From Pomacea canaliculata (Eukaryota > Mollusca > Gastropoda > Architaenioglossa > Ampullariidae), in contig NC_037591.1 of the NCBI RefSeq assembly GCF_003073045.1, forward strand, positions 41,863,883 to 41,927,882: a DNA stretch of 64,000 bases, given 5' to 3'. The translations under genes were made by a program, and so were the position numbers. Shown here piece by piece: positions 50,496 to 62,095 of the stretch; positions within the stretch are counted from its first letter, which is position 1, and each line of letters opens with the position of its first letter. A model generated the notes under the pieces. That model was given only the letters and a program-made list of their open reading frames with translations. It was not told the DNA's origin and made no database searches.

Positions 50496-51337
50496 GGCCT
50501 CATGGGCGGACTGGAGCTTTACAGGTCTGTTGTTGAGAGCATCCTTTCATGCAACATCGCTGCCTGGTATGGTCACCTCCTCGTCAAAGACAAGGCAAGG
50601 CTGGCCAGAGTCATCCACCAGGCCAATAAAATTATTGGTAAATCACAGCTGTCACTTGCTGACTTGTACCTTCATGCAGTCAGAAAGATGGCACATAACA
50701 TTTCGTACCTAACACACCCTCTCCATCCCAACTTCCAGCTGTTGCCCTCAGGCAGGTGCTATAAAGTGCCACGTGTACGGAAAACTGCCTACCAGAAGTC
50801 CTTCGTGCCAACAGCCATCACCATCCTAAATAAATGCACAAGGACTCAGAGGAATCAAACACAGAGAAGAGGGTGTTGACATCCATTATCAGCCATCACC
50901 TTGTTGAATGTGCGCTCCCTTCAAAACAAACAAGACGAGCTCTCTGCGCTTAATCTAAATAATTAATGAAATGGGATTTCTGTCACACACAAATAGATGA
51001 CATATATGACAATTCGTAATGTTGTTTGCCTACAGGTGATGAACAAATAGTAGTATCAGCTGACAAAGTACTAGGAGGATGAAGAAAGTGCAGTTCAGAC
51101 ACATTCCGTTGCAATCTGCAATGCCAACGCACTTTTTTAATTTATACAAAGAAATAAAAAGTATTGAAATTTCAATGACCATTTGACGGAGATCCAAACT
51201 ACCATGATAATATATCTTTATTCCTAACTGTGTGTGTTACATATCTGTATGTGTATGTCTGCCTGCCCTTGTGAGCAAAAGAAAAATTTTTGTCTTTAGT
51301 CTCCTCGACAGACAGTAAAGTCTGATTTGATTTGAAA
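50496..51337 (+). mobile_element. CR1/Rex1-like LINE 3' end
   Basis: A plus-strand frame to 50880 contains LYRSVVESILSCNIAAWYG, then KIIGKSQLSLADLY and a C-terminal SGRCYKVPRVRKTAYQKSF. This is the C-terminal part of a jockey/CR1-superfamily reverse transcriptase, beyond the catalytic motifs. The 3' UTR ends in gacagtaaagtctgatttga, a tail typical of such LINEs. It is 5'-truncated and inserted in reversed array spacer. Confidence 0.8.
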
Positions 51338-51957
51338 GCGGCCCGCGCTTTATTTACAGAGTGGCCCTTCTCACTAAAATAAGCCTACGTGCATAATATT
51401 ATTCTATAGATAGAATAGGCCCACCAGCCAATCGGGCATTGCCTAAATGTCCGACTGGCCAAGTGGGTGAATGACATCTTATAGATTTATTATCAACAGT
51501 TTCGTGAGAACGTGTATTCAACAATACAATAAATAATGCAGTTTCTTGAATAAATTAAAAGGCCATCATGGTCTGAATCACAGCACCTTAGTGTCTAAAC
51601 TCACTGACAAAGTAGCATTTCTTAATGAAGTTTAAATATAATTAAGCATGTTAAAGCACTATTTAAAGTGAAATAAAATAAATGATCAGTGACATAGAAT
51701 TGTGAAAGAAAACAGAAGACAAGGGCACACAATATGACAAATTTCTTTAATATGTAGTTACTTAAAGCACTACTGGGGTGCGCAATTACTTTATTAAATC
51801 AAATAATTGTCAACAGTCTAAAGTTTCATTATCAAGACATACGAATTCAAACGTCACCCAACACAGAAAAAGGATAACAACAGTAAAGTCAAGATTGTAC
51901 AGAAACACATTAACGGTGTGAAGGCCACGGCAAGAATTTCAACTCGGAACTTCTGTT

Positions 51958-52270
51958 AATTCAAAATCAAAATCAAAATCAAAACAGACTTTATTGTCTG
52001 CCCAGGAGACCCAGGGCAGAAATTTGTCTTTGCTCACATACCCATACAGACATTTAACACACAGTTAGAAGTAAAAGTGAGGAGTAAAATAGTGTTGATT
52101 GCACCAGTCCATCAAGGCAGTGTATCTTTATCCTAACAACAAACCTTGGGTGACCAAGGGCCTAAAAGCACTGCTGAACAAAAAGAAACATTTGTTCATC
52201 ATGGGCAGAAGCCCACGACAGAAGATTAGTACATAGAGAGGACCATGATGCTATCCGTTGGGTGGGCAGA
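51958..52270 (-). mobile_element. LINE 3' tail fragment
   Basis: Read on the minus strand, the sequence ends in caataaagtctgttttgatt followed by repeated ttttga units (51960-51985), the tail of a jockey/CR1-type LINE. Only the 3' untranslated part is present. It lies upstream of copy 8. Confidence 0.65.
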
Positions 52271-52500
52271 GGCTCTACGAGCATACTAGTTAGTCCGCTT
52301 TCAGTAGTTTGCCGGTGGACCAACGAGTATCGACGAGATTGAAACAGAGGTCGAGTTAGCTCTCGCCATAAACCCGAATTACGAGAACAAGGGACCTCTC
52401 GAGTTTGACCTTTTTGTAGACCGCGATGTTTTAGGCGAATGTTTATAAAGCAAAAGTAGTGTATTCCTCGGGTAGAAGAGAATCATAAACATCTCTCATT

Positions 52501-52735
52501 TATCCTTTAATAACCGCCACGTCGACAACGCAAGATAACTGAGCTTCACGCTGACGTCACGTGATTAGCGACGTCGTTACAAACAGTTGTCTTCCCCACA
52601 CTACAGACAGTGACAGCCAAACGACGACGTCTGTCGAGGTTAACATCGCCGTTACTGGCTTTAAACGCAAGTAGACAAAAGTACAGTTGTGTGTGTTTCT
52701 TGCTTAACTCGTTGTATGTGAGTGTAATGGTACTA
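52501..52735 (+). promoter_or_regulatory. Upstream block with CRE/E-box core, copy 8
   Basis: The conserved block on the plus strand with core TGACGTCACGTG at 52552-52563. It ends at aactcgttgtat then gtgagt (about 52710-52730). The acceptor ttttttttctaaag at about 52928 precedes exon 1, supporting a spliced noncoding first exon. Confidence 0.6.
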
Positions 52736-52958
52736 GTGTTATTAGGAGTATTTATTGACAGATATATTTTATCCTTTTGTACTTTGAACCTTCTATTTCA
52801 CTAAAGATATGACTCAACAACAGTTTTCCATACTAGGTTAAAGTTCTTTTCCACATTTTCCAGACCTTTTTGAGCGTTGATGAGTACTGAGAAGATGAAA
52901 ATAATGTGACGTGTTTTTTTTCTAAAGAGATTTTAAACCAAACGGTCTACCAATCACG

Positions 52959-55148
52959 ATGACTAAACAAACACGGTTGTACCTAGCTGTCGTCTTGATG
53001 CTAATGTTCGTAACACTGGAAGCCAGGAACATCCATCACCACCATCATCACCGTCTGGCATCATATGTAAGAAGGACATTTGTAGAAGGTCCTTGGTAGC
53101 TTGATATGATGAGACTCTGTAGTTGCTACTACAGTTATTAAGATACAGCAACAGGCTTTACAAAGTATATTAAATACTCTAATGTCTAATGTCTTTTTAA
53201 TAAGTCTCTGTAGAAATCATTTCAAAAAAGGTTTTAAACTTCATCACAAACTTTAACTAATCGCTGACACACTGTCTTACACACCGGCACTTGGAGAATG
53301 TTGCTGTGATACGACGCACCATGGTGTTGTGAGCTGAGACATTTATACTCACCGGACATAGTAACATTATAATGGTCAATATAGAGATTTATATACAACG
53401 TCACTACAGTTAATATATAGTTTTCTTGTGTTGACCAGCAAGACACATATTGTTTGTTAGTTTCAAGTTCGCTGGTAAGACGACAAGTGATTACAGTTAC
53501 TGAGGATAAATTTGCATGCAATCAGGACAATGGACTAAATTTTGGTCACGTGAGAGATGAGGTTACCGTCAATCAGCATGGGGCGTGAGTGGACTTACAC
53601 AAGCGTGAAGAACAGGTGAGGTAATTCCCAGTCTGTGACTGACGTCACGGTGTTGTAGAGATGTGACCCAGGGACAGACAACTCTCACTGTCAGTGACAG
53701 GCGCTAACACTAGAGCCACCGGACCGCCCAAGACAAGTAGGAAGGAAGAACGTCAGACTAGAAAACCTTGGCAAAGGTCTATGACGGTCTGATGACGTGT
53801 TTTGTTGCTAGCTATGACGGTCTGATGACGTGTTTTGTCGCTAGTTATGACGCTCTGATGACGTGTTTTGTTGCTAGCTATGACGGTCTGATGACGTGTT
53901 TTCCTGCTAGCTATAACGCTCTTCTGATTTCGTGTTTGGTTCAGTTTCAGTGCAGTCCGACAGGCAAATCGTGTAACACAGATCCATGTTGCTCTACGTC
54001 TGACCAATGCGATTGGGACACTCGTACGTATGGTGACACAGTTGCTGATGTGTCTTCGTATCACGAACATTAAAGGGATACTCAAGGCTTGTGATAAGGC
54101 AGTGGCGACGGTCAAACGTTTCAAAACTATATTTAGTTACAATTACAGAGCACGAGAGCAACACAGGAGAAATAAATGATTCGTTTCTCACTTAATTACC
54201 ACTTACTAGCACTATGTTTACAAAAATTGAAAAAATCCAGTGAAATCGACCGTTGTGTTCTTCCGCCGAGTAACAGCGATATCTTCCCGAGATGGTCAAC
54301 CAGAGGAGTCTTCTTGTGACGTCAGTCTCTGACAGGAAGTGTCTGTATCCATGGACGTGTATTTAATATAAGTTCGTACTGTATCTGTATCATTGCGAAG
54401 ATTTGACGTCTGCTTATTTTATGACGCACTCTGTGTGTAAGGCTTGTAAGGCTCTGTCTTTCGGAAACTGATGAAAAGAAAATTTTGAATCTTTTTTTCA
54501 TCTCTTCCTGGCAATCGGGTGCAGCACATTGTCGAGGCATGGTTCTCACTATGGAAACCACACGTCATAGGGTCACGTGATGTAGAACGAGACTTCGTCG
54601 AAGCAACAAAAAAGTCCCGTGTAATTTCTCTTATTAAACACAACATTCTACTAAAAACCTTCAACGTTTTCCACATGAACACACATATCAATAGACATGA
54701 TTCAAATTTATCCTCCTCCTTATTCGATTCTAAGCAGTTTTATTTTGCCTTTAGAATCCCTTTAACACATCACTTTTGAACCTAACTCACACTTGCAAGC
54801 TACAGCATCAGAAAAAAAATCTGTAGTCATATATTTTTAACATGCGTACTTTAAAGCTTGACATGATTGACAAACATATAAAAGTTTCCCGTTTCAGACA
54901 TTACAGCAAGTATATTTTTTGTAGAATTCGTTGAAAATATCTCAAGTGTTACAGCAAGTCTATTGTGTATCGTTTACACTGAAATGTCCCGCACTGCTAG
55001 TGGACATCTCATTCTTATTACGCTTTCTGACGTTTTACTCTAGAGATTTTTGTATTTTCATTTTGCAGATTGGCCCTATAAAGTCTGCAGACGTCTGATC
55101 ACACAGGTAACACTGAGATTTCTTTCTGTGCATTTTCGTATATATTAA
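52959..55148 (+). CDS. Secreted ICK-like cysteine-rich peptide, copy 8
   Basis: Exon 1 (52959-53066, 36 codons) starts MTKQTRLYLAVV, has a methionine-rich signal core ending LEA, then RNIHHHHHHRLASY with six consecutive histidines. It ends in phase 0 at gtaaga. Exon 2 (53951-54023) follows tcagtttcag and gives C-6-C-4-CC-5-C, ending in phase 1 at gtacgt. Exon 3 (55069-55106) adds the sixth cysteine after ten residues. Without further splicing the frame runs on to 55148; with the gtaaca donor used, it ends in the terminal exon within a few codons. The orientation is opposite to copies 1-7. Confidence 0.75.
53770..53930. repeat. 33-bp minisatellite before exon 2, copy 8
   Basis: About four to five units of the 33-bp repeat. 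A plus-strand frame (53768-54073) is open through the array and straight into exon 2 in its coding frame. Confidence 0.9.
54090..55060 (+). other. Intron 2 of copy 8, no separate gene
   Basis: Sequence between exons 2 and 3. The middle part (about 54080-54780) has no counterpart in copies 1-7 and could be an insertion. Minus-strand open frames there (54322-54691) show no recognisable domain, though one runs MPRQCAAPDCQ. The right part (54780-55060) matches intron 2 of copy 9. Confidence 0.4.
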
Positions 55149-55568
55149 AAGTTTATGCAGAAAAATATAAATAAACATAGATATATATAAAGGAGCATAT
55201 TAAAATTTGAGGATTTAGTATTTTGTACTAAGCTTTACTTCGTTATTTGAAAATAGTGCAGCCAGATAGACCTTCAGAACATGTGTCTGACTCATAATGT
55301 ATTGTGTGGTCGCCAATGTAATCCCAGAACACGGTCAGTGGTGGGTCTTGTGTCCCGTTGGTTGATACAATGGTCGTTTAAACTCTAACTATATGTTGAC
55401 GATATAAATAGTTATATTTGGTTTAGAAACTAGTGCAAATAAAAGCATTTCTTGTCATCTAAACTATATGACGATACGTTGAATAACAACTACACAAGAG
55501 TCTTAAATTTTTTCTCATTTTTACGTATTACATAAAGGCCGGCAAATAGTCCTCGGCAACATTGACAG

Positions 55569-55830
55569 AATAACAAGTGAATGATGTCGCCTGCTACAAA
55601 TGACCACCGGATGCTTGATGTACCCAAATAGCGACAACAACAACAGGGTGCGTCTGCCTACTGTCCGATTCTGGGATGTTAACGACTCGCACGAGTATAA
55701 GATCACCGAGTTTGAAGCTGTTTCTAAATTTATTGTGTTTCCATGCATTGAGGGATTTTCACAGTTTTTATTAAGTGTTCTGTTCTATTTAAGAAATCAA
55801 AGGAAAAAATAAATTCCATTGAAATGAGAG
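55569..55830 (+). other. Probable terminal exon and polyA signal, copy 8
   Basis: The conserved last-exon block with AATAAA at 55808-55813. The acceptor is less clear than in other units; attgacag at 55568 is the best candidate and would place TGA four codons into the exon. Confidence 0.45.
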
Positions 55831-56084
55831 TGCTCTTCTGTGACTTTTGTCACTAATGGGTATATGCATGACAAAATGCAAAATTACTCAGCACTGGAAA
55901 GCATATAGTAAAACATAAAAAATCGCAAACTTTGCTTGAGAGGCTGATTTGATGAGAAACCTTCTTCAACATACTAACTCCTTAAATGTGGATCCCTACA
56001 CTCCTTTCATTCTCTCTCTCTCTACATATAATATATACTGTGTTCTGGATATATTTATCTATATATATAAACAGCCAAAACCCT

Positions 56085-56365
56085 GCCAGCCAAGACATCA
56101 AGAAGCGAAAGTGGGGCTGGATTGGCCACACTCTACGAAAGCCAGCCGACAATTTAACAATACAAGCTCTGGTCTGGAACCCACAGGGGAGGCGCAAAGT
56201 TGGGAGACCCAGACAGACGTGGAGGAGATCAGTCCACAGAGAGGCAGAGACAGCTGGCATGACATGGTCCCAACTGGAAAGGGATGCCCAGGACCGGGTC
56301 CGATGGCGGGGTGTGGTTGCGGCCCTATGCTCCACTGGGGGCGAATAGGACAGAAGAAGAAGAAG
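56085..56365 (+). mobile_element. RTE-like LINE C-terminal fragment
   Basis: A plus-strand frame reads KKRKWGWIGHTLRKPADN, then WNPQGRRKVGRPRQTWRR and WRGVVAALCST, the C-terminal end of a LINE ORF2 very common in mollusc genomes. It is short and 5'-truncated, ending in an aagaagaag tail. Confidence 0.85.
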
Positions 56366-56407
56366 ATATATAAACAAGTATAGAAAGAGATATTATATAA
56401 TTGTTAC

Positions 56408-56455
56408 GTCTGACGTGGTGCCAGGTCATTCCAGTACAGATTTTAAGGTGCCTGA
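56408..56455 (-). pseudogene. Isolated exon-3 fragment of a minus-strand copy
   Basis: A 48-bp minus-strand piece closely matches exon 3 of copy 10, with its acceptor ttttgcag-like context and a following gtaaca. Intron 2 sequence follows to about 56775, but no exon 2 or exon 1. It is a fossil of a minus-strand unit lying tail to tail with copy 8. Confidence 0.75.
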
Positions 56456-57689
56456 CTGCAAAATGAAAAGAGCAAATCACTGGCGTTCAAAGCAAGAAGG
56501 CATGATGATGTGAGTGAGATGTCTACTATCTGTACATGCATCACCACAATCATTTGCACCTTAAAAACAAAGCTCAGAACTGTCAGGTCAGTGACTTATC
56601 TGTGTACATGTCTAGAGGTGTTGGATGGCTGCAACATGTAACAACGGTTTCCACAGTGGCTGAGGTGAGCCGCAGCGTGCCATAGTTTTTGTCTGATGCA
56701 GGTGTACATCTGTCAGACACTAGAAGCCTCTAGCTGTGGCGTGCAGGTGTGAGTCAGGTTAAAGGTGAGGTGTTAATGAAGATACACACAGAAACTACTC
56801 AGCCTCTTTCTCACCTGGAATACATAGTAAATAAAAAACAATTACTCTCACAGTCGCTTGTTAAGTCAAAGGGAGACAATTACGCAGATAAATGCTGACA
56901 CCAGCAGTACACTCCCCTTACTGAGTTCTGACTGTCGTGAACGGAACTGTTGGCCCAGACAGGCCCTTCGCTTGTAGGGACATGGGGCTGGTGTGTTAAC
57001 TAGCATACTTTATCATAAATATAATATAGAATATACTACAATCCCATCTTCACTAGACATTCATTTATCCTTCTATTAGTACCAAGAAGTGGGTGAATGA
57101 AATCGTATATATTTCTTAGACAGTATCAATAGTTTCGTCAGCACGTTCATTAAACAGTGTTAATATCTACAATAAATAAGGTAGTTTCTTGAATAAATTA
57201 ATAGGCAATGATGATCTGAATCACAGGAGCTTCGTTCTAAACTCACTAAGAAAGTTGCATTTCATAAAGAAGTTGCAATATCATTAAGTATGTTAAAGAA
57301 TTATTGAAATAGAAGTAAAATAGATGATCACACGATCTGACAAATTTCTGTAATAAGTAGTTATTTAAAGCACTCCGAGGGCGCGCAAATACTTTATTAA
57401 ATAAAATGTGTGTCAACAGTCCCTGCACCTTTCATTCTCGACACACACGAATTCAAACATCACCTGGCACAGAGAGAGGATGACAAGACTAAAGTAAGGA
57501 TTATATAGATTGTATAGAAACACATTAAGGGTGTGAAGGCCACGGCCAGAGTTAGAACTCGACCATGTGGTAATTACAACTACAACCGACCTCTACATTT
57601 TGACCTTTTAAAGATGGCGGTGTTTGTAGGCAAATGTTTAAAAAGCAAAAGTAGTGTATTCATCAGGGAGCAGAGCATCATAGCAATCT

Positions 57690-57930
57690 CTCCTTTATCT
57701 TTTTATAACCGCCACGTCGACAACACAAGATAACGAAGCTTCTCGGTGTCGTCACGTGACTAGCGACGTCGTTTCTAACAGTTGTCTTCCCCACACTACA
57801 GACAGTGACAACCTAACGACGACGTCTGTCGAGGTTAACATCGCCGTTACTGGCTTTAAACGCAAGTAGACAAAAGCACAGTTGTGTGTGTTTCTTGCTT
57901 AACTCGTTGTATGTGACTAGCACACAAATA
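57690..57930 (+). promoter_or_regulatory. Upstream block with E-box, copy 9
   Basis: The conserved block. The E-box CACGTG is at 57753-57758, while the adjoining CRE reads tcgtca and is weak. The region that would hold the gtgagt donor reads gttgtatgtgactag here, so first-exon splicing may differ. Confidence 0.5.
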
Positions 57931-58205
57931 ATCTCACTGCTTACACTTCTTATGATGTGGCTAACAGTTTTGTCAAGACTAGTATTATTAGTAATATATA
58001 TTTGCATCAATATTTTATCGTTTTGTACTTTTAACCTTCCATTTAATTCAATATATGACTAAACAACCGTTAGCCATACTACGTAAAAGTTCTTTTCCAC
58101 ATTCTCCACACCTTATTTAACGTTCATAAATACTGATAAATGAAAATAATGTAATGTGATTTTTTTTTCTAAAGAGATTTCAAACAAAGCGGTCTACCAA
58201 TCACG

Positions 58206-60814
58206 ATGGCTAAACAAACACGGTTGTACCTAGCTGTCATCTTGTTGCTACTTTTCATAACCCTGGAAGCCAGACACATCCACCATCACCATCATCACCG
58301 TCTGGCTCAAAGTCCAGAAGTAAGGACATTTCCAGAAGGTTCTTGATAGCTTGAGATGATGAGCCTCTGTAATTGCTACTATAGTTATTAAGATACAGCA
58401 ACAGGCTTTACAAAGTATATTAAATAATCTACTGTTGCTATGTCTTCTTAAGCAGTTTGTTTATAAATCATTTCAAAAAAGGTTTCAAACTTCGAAGTAA
58501 GAAAGTATACATAATCGTAAAATACAAAATTTTTCGCAATGGCTACTTCATCTCCCGGTGGGCGACTTTGACAATCTGACACGCATGCGCTGTGGTGGAG
58601 GACCTTAGAAGCAGGAGAGTGATGTGAAGACACTGATTGCTATCGCTGCTGATGTCTGGTGTAAAAGCCTGGTGTCGCTAAAACACGAAGATGCCACAAG
58701 AATGTGGTGTTAGCCATTGTGGCCAGCTTCATGTCCAACATCCTCCCTACAGTGAAGACCGCGAGAAATCCAGAGCCTCGCTTGCAGCGGGCAGTGAACT
58801 GAGAAATAAGTACATGGAAAGCAAAGTCTGATCCAAAAGCGTAGTATCCGGAGAAACATCCCAACGGCCACACAACTGTCCGTCAACATGTTTGCTTTCT
58901 CACTCATACGTGACCACTATTATCCACATGCTACTGTAACTTACTCTTCATATCAACATTTTGAACTAAGAAGAGCAGTTTCAAATTGAGAACGTGAATA
59001 ATGTTGCTGAGGGCATAAAATCCACTGAAGCTGACAAGGACATTCCATCTGTTAAATAGAAGAAAAGCACAGCCTTTGAAAGACAACTTGTGGACATCTT
59101 AAGTTTGTGTTAGTATTTGTTAAAATGTTACAGTGTGAATAGAAGGTCAGTTTGGTACCAGACACTCGTATTTTTGAGTGCAAGATGCAACATGAAAACC
59201 TTGCACGCCAGTATTACACTTGTAGATGGATGATGTGACTCCCTTATATCCCTTATAGCACGTCTGATCTTCTTCACTGTGAGCTAGTGTATGTACATTG
59301 TGGTTCAACATATGCATCATTAAGATTTTAGTTTATTATAAGGACGAAGGACAGTTTCGTTGGTGGGCATGTCAATTTCAACACGAGAGATATAAAAAGA
59401 CAAAATTAATGAAGGTAAATCATGAAGGTCGGTACAAGATTCGTAAAATCACCCTAAAGTCTGTGCAAAACAAGCAATCTTCTAGGCAGTGTTGCTCTCT
59501 CATTCGTCCAGCACTTTCATGTCTTCATCGCAGACTTAAACTAATCGCTGACACACTGTCCTACACACGGGCATCTAGAGAATGTTGCTATTCTGTGACG
59601 CACCGTGGTGTTGTGAGCTGAGAGATTTATATTCACCGGATATAGTAACATTATAATGGTCAATATAGAGATTTATATACACCGGACACAGTGACGTCAC
59701 TAAAGTTAGTATGTAGTTCCCCTGTGTGATCCAGCAAGACATATATTGTTTGTTAGTTTCACGTTCGCTGATTGTGGGTCACGTGAGAGATGAGGTTACC
59801 GTCAATCATGCCATTGGGGCGTCAGTGGACCTACACAAGCGTGAAAAACAGGTGAGCGAATTCCGAATTGAGGAATTAAGTAGGAAGGAACATGGTCGGA
59901 TGTTCAGAATTTGCTGGCACACAGTCTGTCACTGACCTCAAGGTGTTGCAGAGATGTAACCCAGGGACAGACAACTCTCACTGTCAGTGACAGGCGCTAA
60001 CACTAGAGCCACCGGACCGCCCGAGATAAGTAGGAAGGAAGAACGTCAGACTAGAAAACCTTGGCAAAGGCTTCCTGCTAGTTATGACGGTCTTATGACG
60101 TGTTTTGTTGCTAGTTATGACGGTCTGATGACGTGTTTTGTTGCTAGTTATGACGGTCTTATGACGTGTTTTGTTGCTAGCTATGACGGTCTGATGACGT
60201 GTTTTGTTGCTAGTTATGACGGTCTGATGACGTGTTTTCCTGCTAGCTATAACGATGTTCTGATCACGTGTTTGGTTCGGTTTCAGTGCAGCCAGACAGG
60301 CCTACCGTGTAGCGGAATTCCTTGTTGCTCTACATCTGACCAATGCACGTTTGACTTTAGTAAGTATGGTGACACACTTGCTGATGTGTCTTCGTGTCAC
60401 GAGACATTGACACCTCATTTTGAACCTAACTCACACTTGCAAGCTACAGCCTCAGAAAAAAATATGTAGTCATATATTTTTAACATGAGTACTTTCAATG
60501 CTTGACATGATTGACAAAGATATAATGGCAGCTTCACAAAAAAAATGGCAAAATTACGTTTTAAAATACGTTCTTAAAATAAAAGAAAAGTTTCCCGTTT
60601 CAGACATTACAGCAAGTATATGTTTGTAGAATTCGTTGCGAATATCTTAAGTCTTATATCAAGTCTATTGTGTATCGTTTACACTGAAATGTCCCGCACT
60701 GCTAGTGGACATCTCGTTCCTATTATTATGCTTTCTGACGTTTTACTTTAGTGATTTTTGTATTTCCATTTTGCAGATTGGGGCTATTCTTACTGCTCAC
60801 GTCGCTACATCTGA
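58206..60814 (+). CDS. Secreted ICK-like cysteine-rich peptide, copy 9
   Basis: Exon 1 (58206-58319, 38 codons) starts MAKQTRLYLAVI, has a leucine-rich signal core ending LEA, then RHIHHHHHHRLAQSPE, with six consecutive histidines. It ends in phase 0 at gtaagg. Exon 2 (60287-60359) gives C-6-C-4-CC-5-C, in phase 1 at a consensus gtaagt. Exon 3 (60777-60822) adds the sixth cysteine after ten residues and contains its own stop at 60812-60814, eight bases before gtaaca. The result is a complete reading frame with clean phases and is the best-supported copy. Cysteine order matches ICK peptides such as spider toxins and O-type conotoxins, but the signal peptide is unlike either. The role is unknown. 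Confidence 0.82.
60075..60255. repeat. 33-bp minisatellite before exon 2, copy 9
   Basis: Five to six units of the 33-bp repeat. The frame 59987-60469 is open from the SINE relic through the array and exon 2 and past its donor. Confidence 0.9.
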
Positions 60815-61793
60815 TCACACAGGTAACACTTGAGATTTCTTTCTGCGCATTTTCGTATATATTAAAAGTTTATCCAGGAAAATATAAATAAACAAAGAGA
60901 TATATAAAGGAGTATATTAAAATTTGAGGATTTAGTATCTTGTACTAAGCTTTACTTAGTTATTTCAAAAATAGTGCAGCCAGAGAGACCTTCAGATCAT
61001 TTGTCTCATTCATAATGTAGTGTCAAAAGTAACTGATGCAATCTGGTCTGTTGTGGGTGGGTACAACTGCTGCCCTCTAGTTGCCGATTGTCTGGTACTA
61101 TCTGAAGTCTTGTACATGGCACTGGCACATTCTATTGTGTGGTTGCCTATGTCATCCCAGAACACGGTCAGTGGTGGGTCTTGTGTCCCGTTGGTTGGTC
61201 CAATGGTCGTTTATGGGTGACAGAGCACAGCAGCACGGAGGTGTCCAAACTTTAACAACTGCACTGAAAACGGATAAACCTTATTTCCTTCTTTCTTGCT
61301 TTTTATCGAGTACTCATCTGAGGATAAACTTCAGAACGTACACTTGCCACACACACAAGACATTGCCTGCCAATGGTGTGATGAAAACAAATAAACCAAC
61401 AAACCGATGCAATTATTAAACGACTCCATTGACTGAGAAAGATGTCCCTGTCTAAAATAAAAATAGTAATAATAACTGTTATTATTCGGATGCCCCGGAG
61501 TGATTCTGTAATTCCTGTAGTGTAACCTGGGACATTAAAGCGTTACAACTGTGGTGTAAAATATAAATGTTACTCAACCTTTTTTTATTAACAATTCTCT
61601 GTACTGTTTACAGAAATGACCTTTAATTGCGATCCTGAATAATCGGTAACTATATGTTGACGATATAAATTGTTATATTTGGTTTAGAAACTAGTACAAA
61701 TAAAACCATTTCTTGTCATCTAGACTATATCTTTGACGATACGTTGAATAACAACTACATCAAAAGTCTTGCATTTTTCTCTCAAACCAACAG

Positions 61794-62095
61794 CATTGAG
61801 GCGGCAAATAGTCCTCGTCGACTTCGACAGAATAACAAGTGAATGATGTCGCCTGCTACAAATGACCATTGGATGCTGGATGTACCCAAATAGTAACAAC
61901 AACAACAGGGTGCGTCTGCCTACTGTCCGATTCTGGGATGTTAACGAATCGCACGAGTATAAGATCACCGAGTTTGAAGCTGTTTCTAAATTTACTGTGG
62001 TTCCATGCATTGAGGGATTTTCACAGTTTTTATTAAGTGTTCTGTTCTATTCAAGAAATTAAAGGAAAAAATAAATTCCATTGAAATGAAAGTGC
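61794..62095 (+). other. Probable terminal exon and polyA signal, copy 9
   Basis: The acceptor tttctctcaaaccaacag precedes the conserved last-exon block, with AATAAA at 62070-62075. In this copy the stop is already in exon 3, so the exon would be wholly 3' UTR. Confidence 0.5.

Noticed and set aside
54322-54691. Minus-strand frames with MPRQCAAPDCQ, reminiscent of a THAP-type zinc finger start
   Set aside because: The opening residues fit loosely, but the rest of a THAP domain (the second cysteine-histidine pair and AVPTF motif) is not seen. Too short to call.
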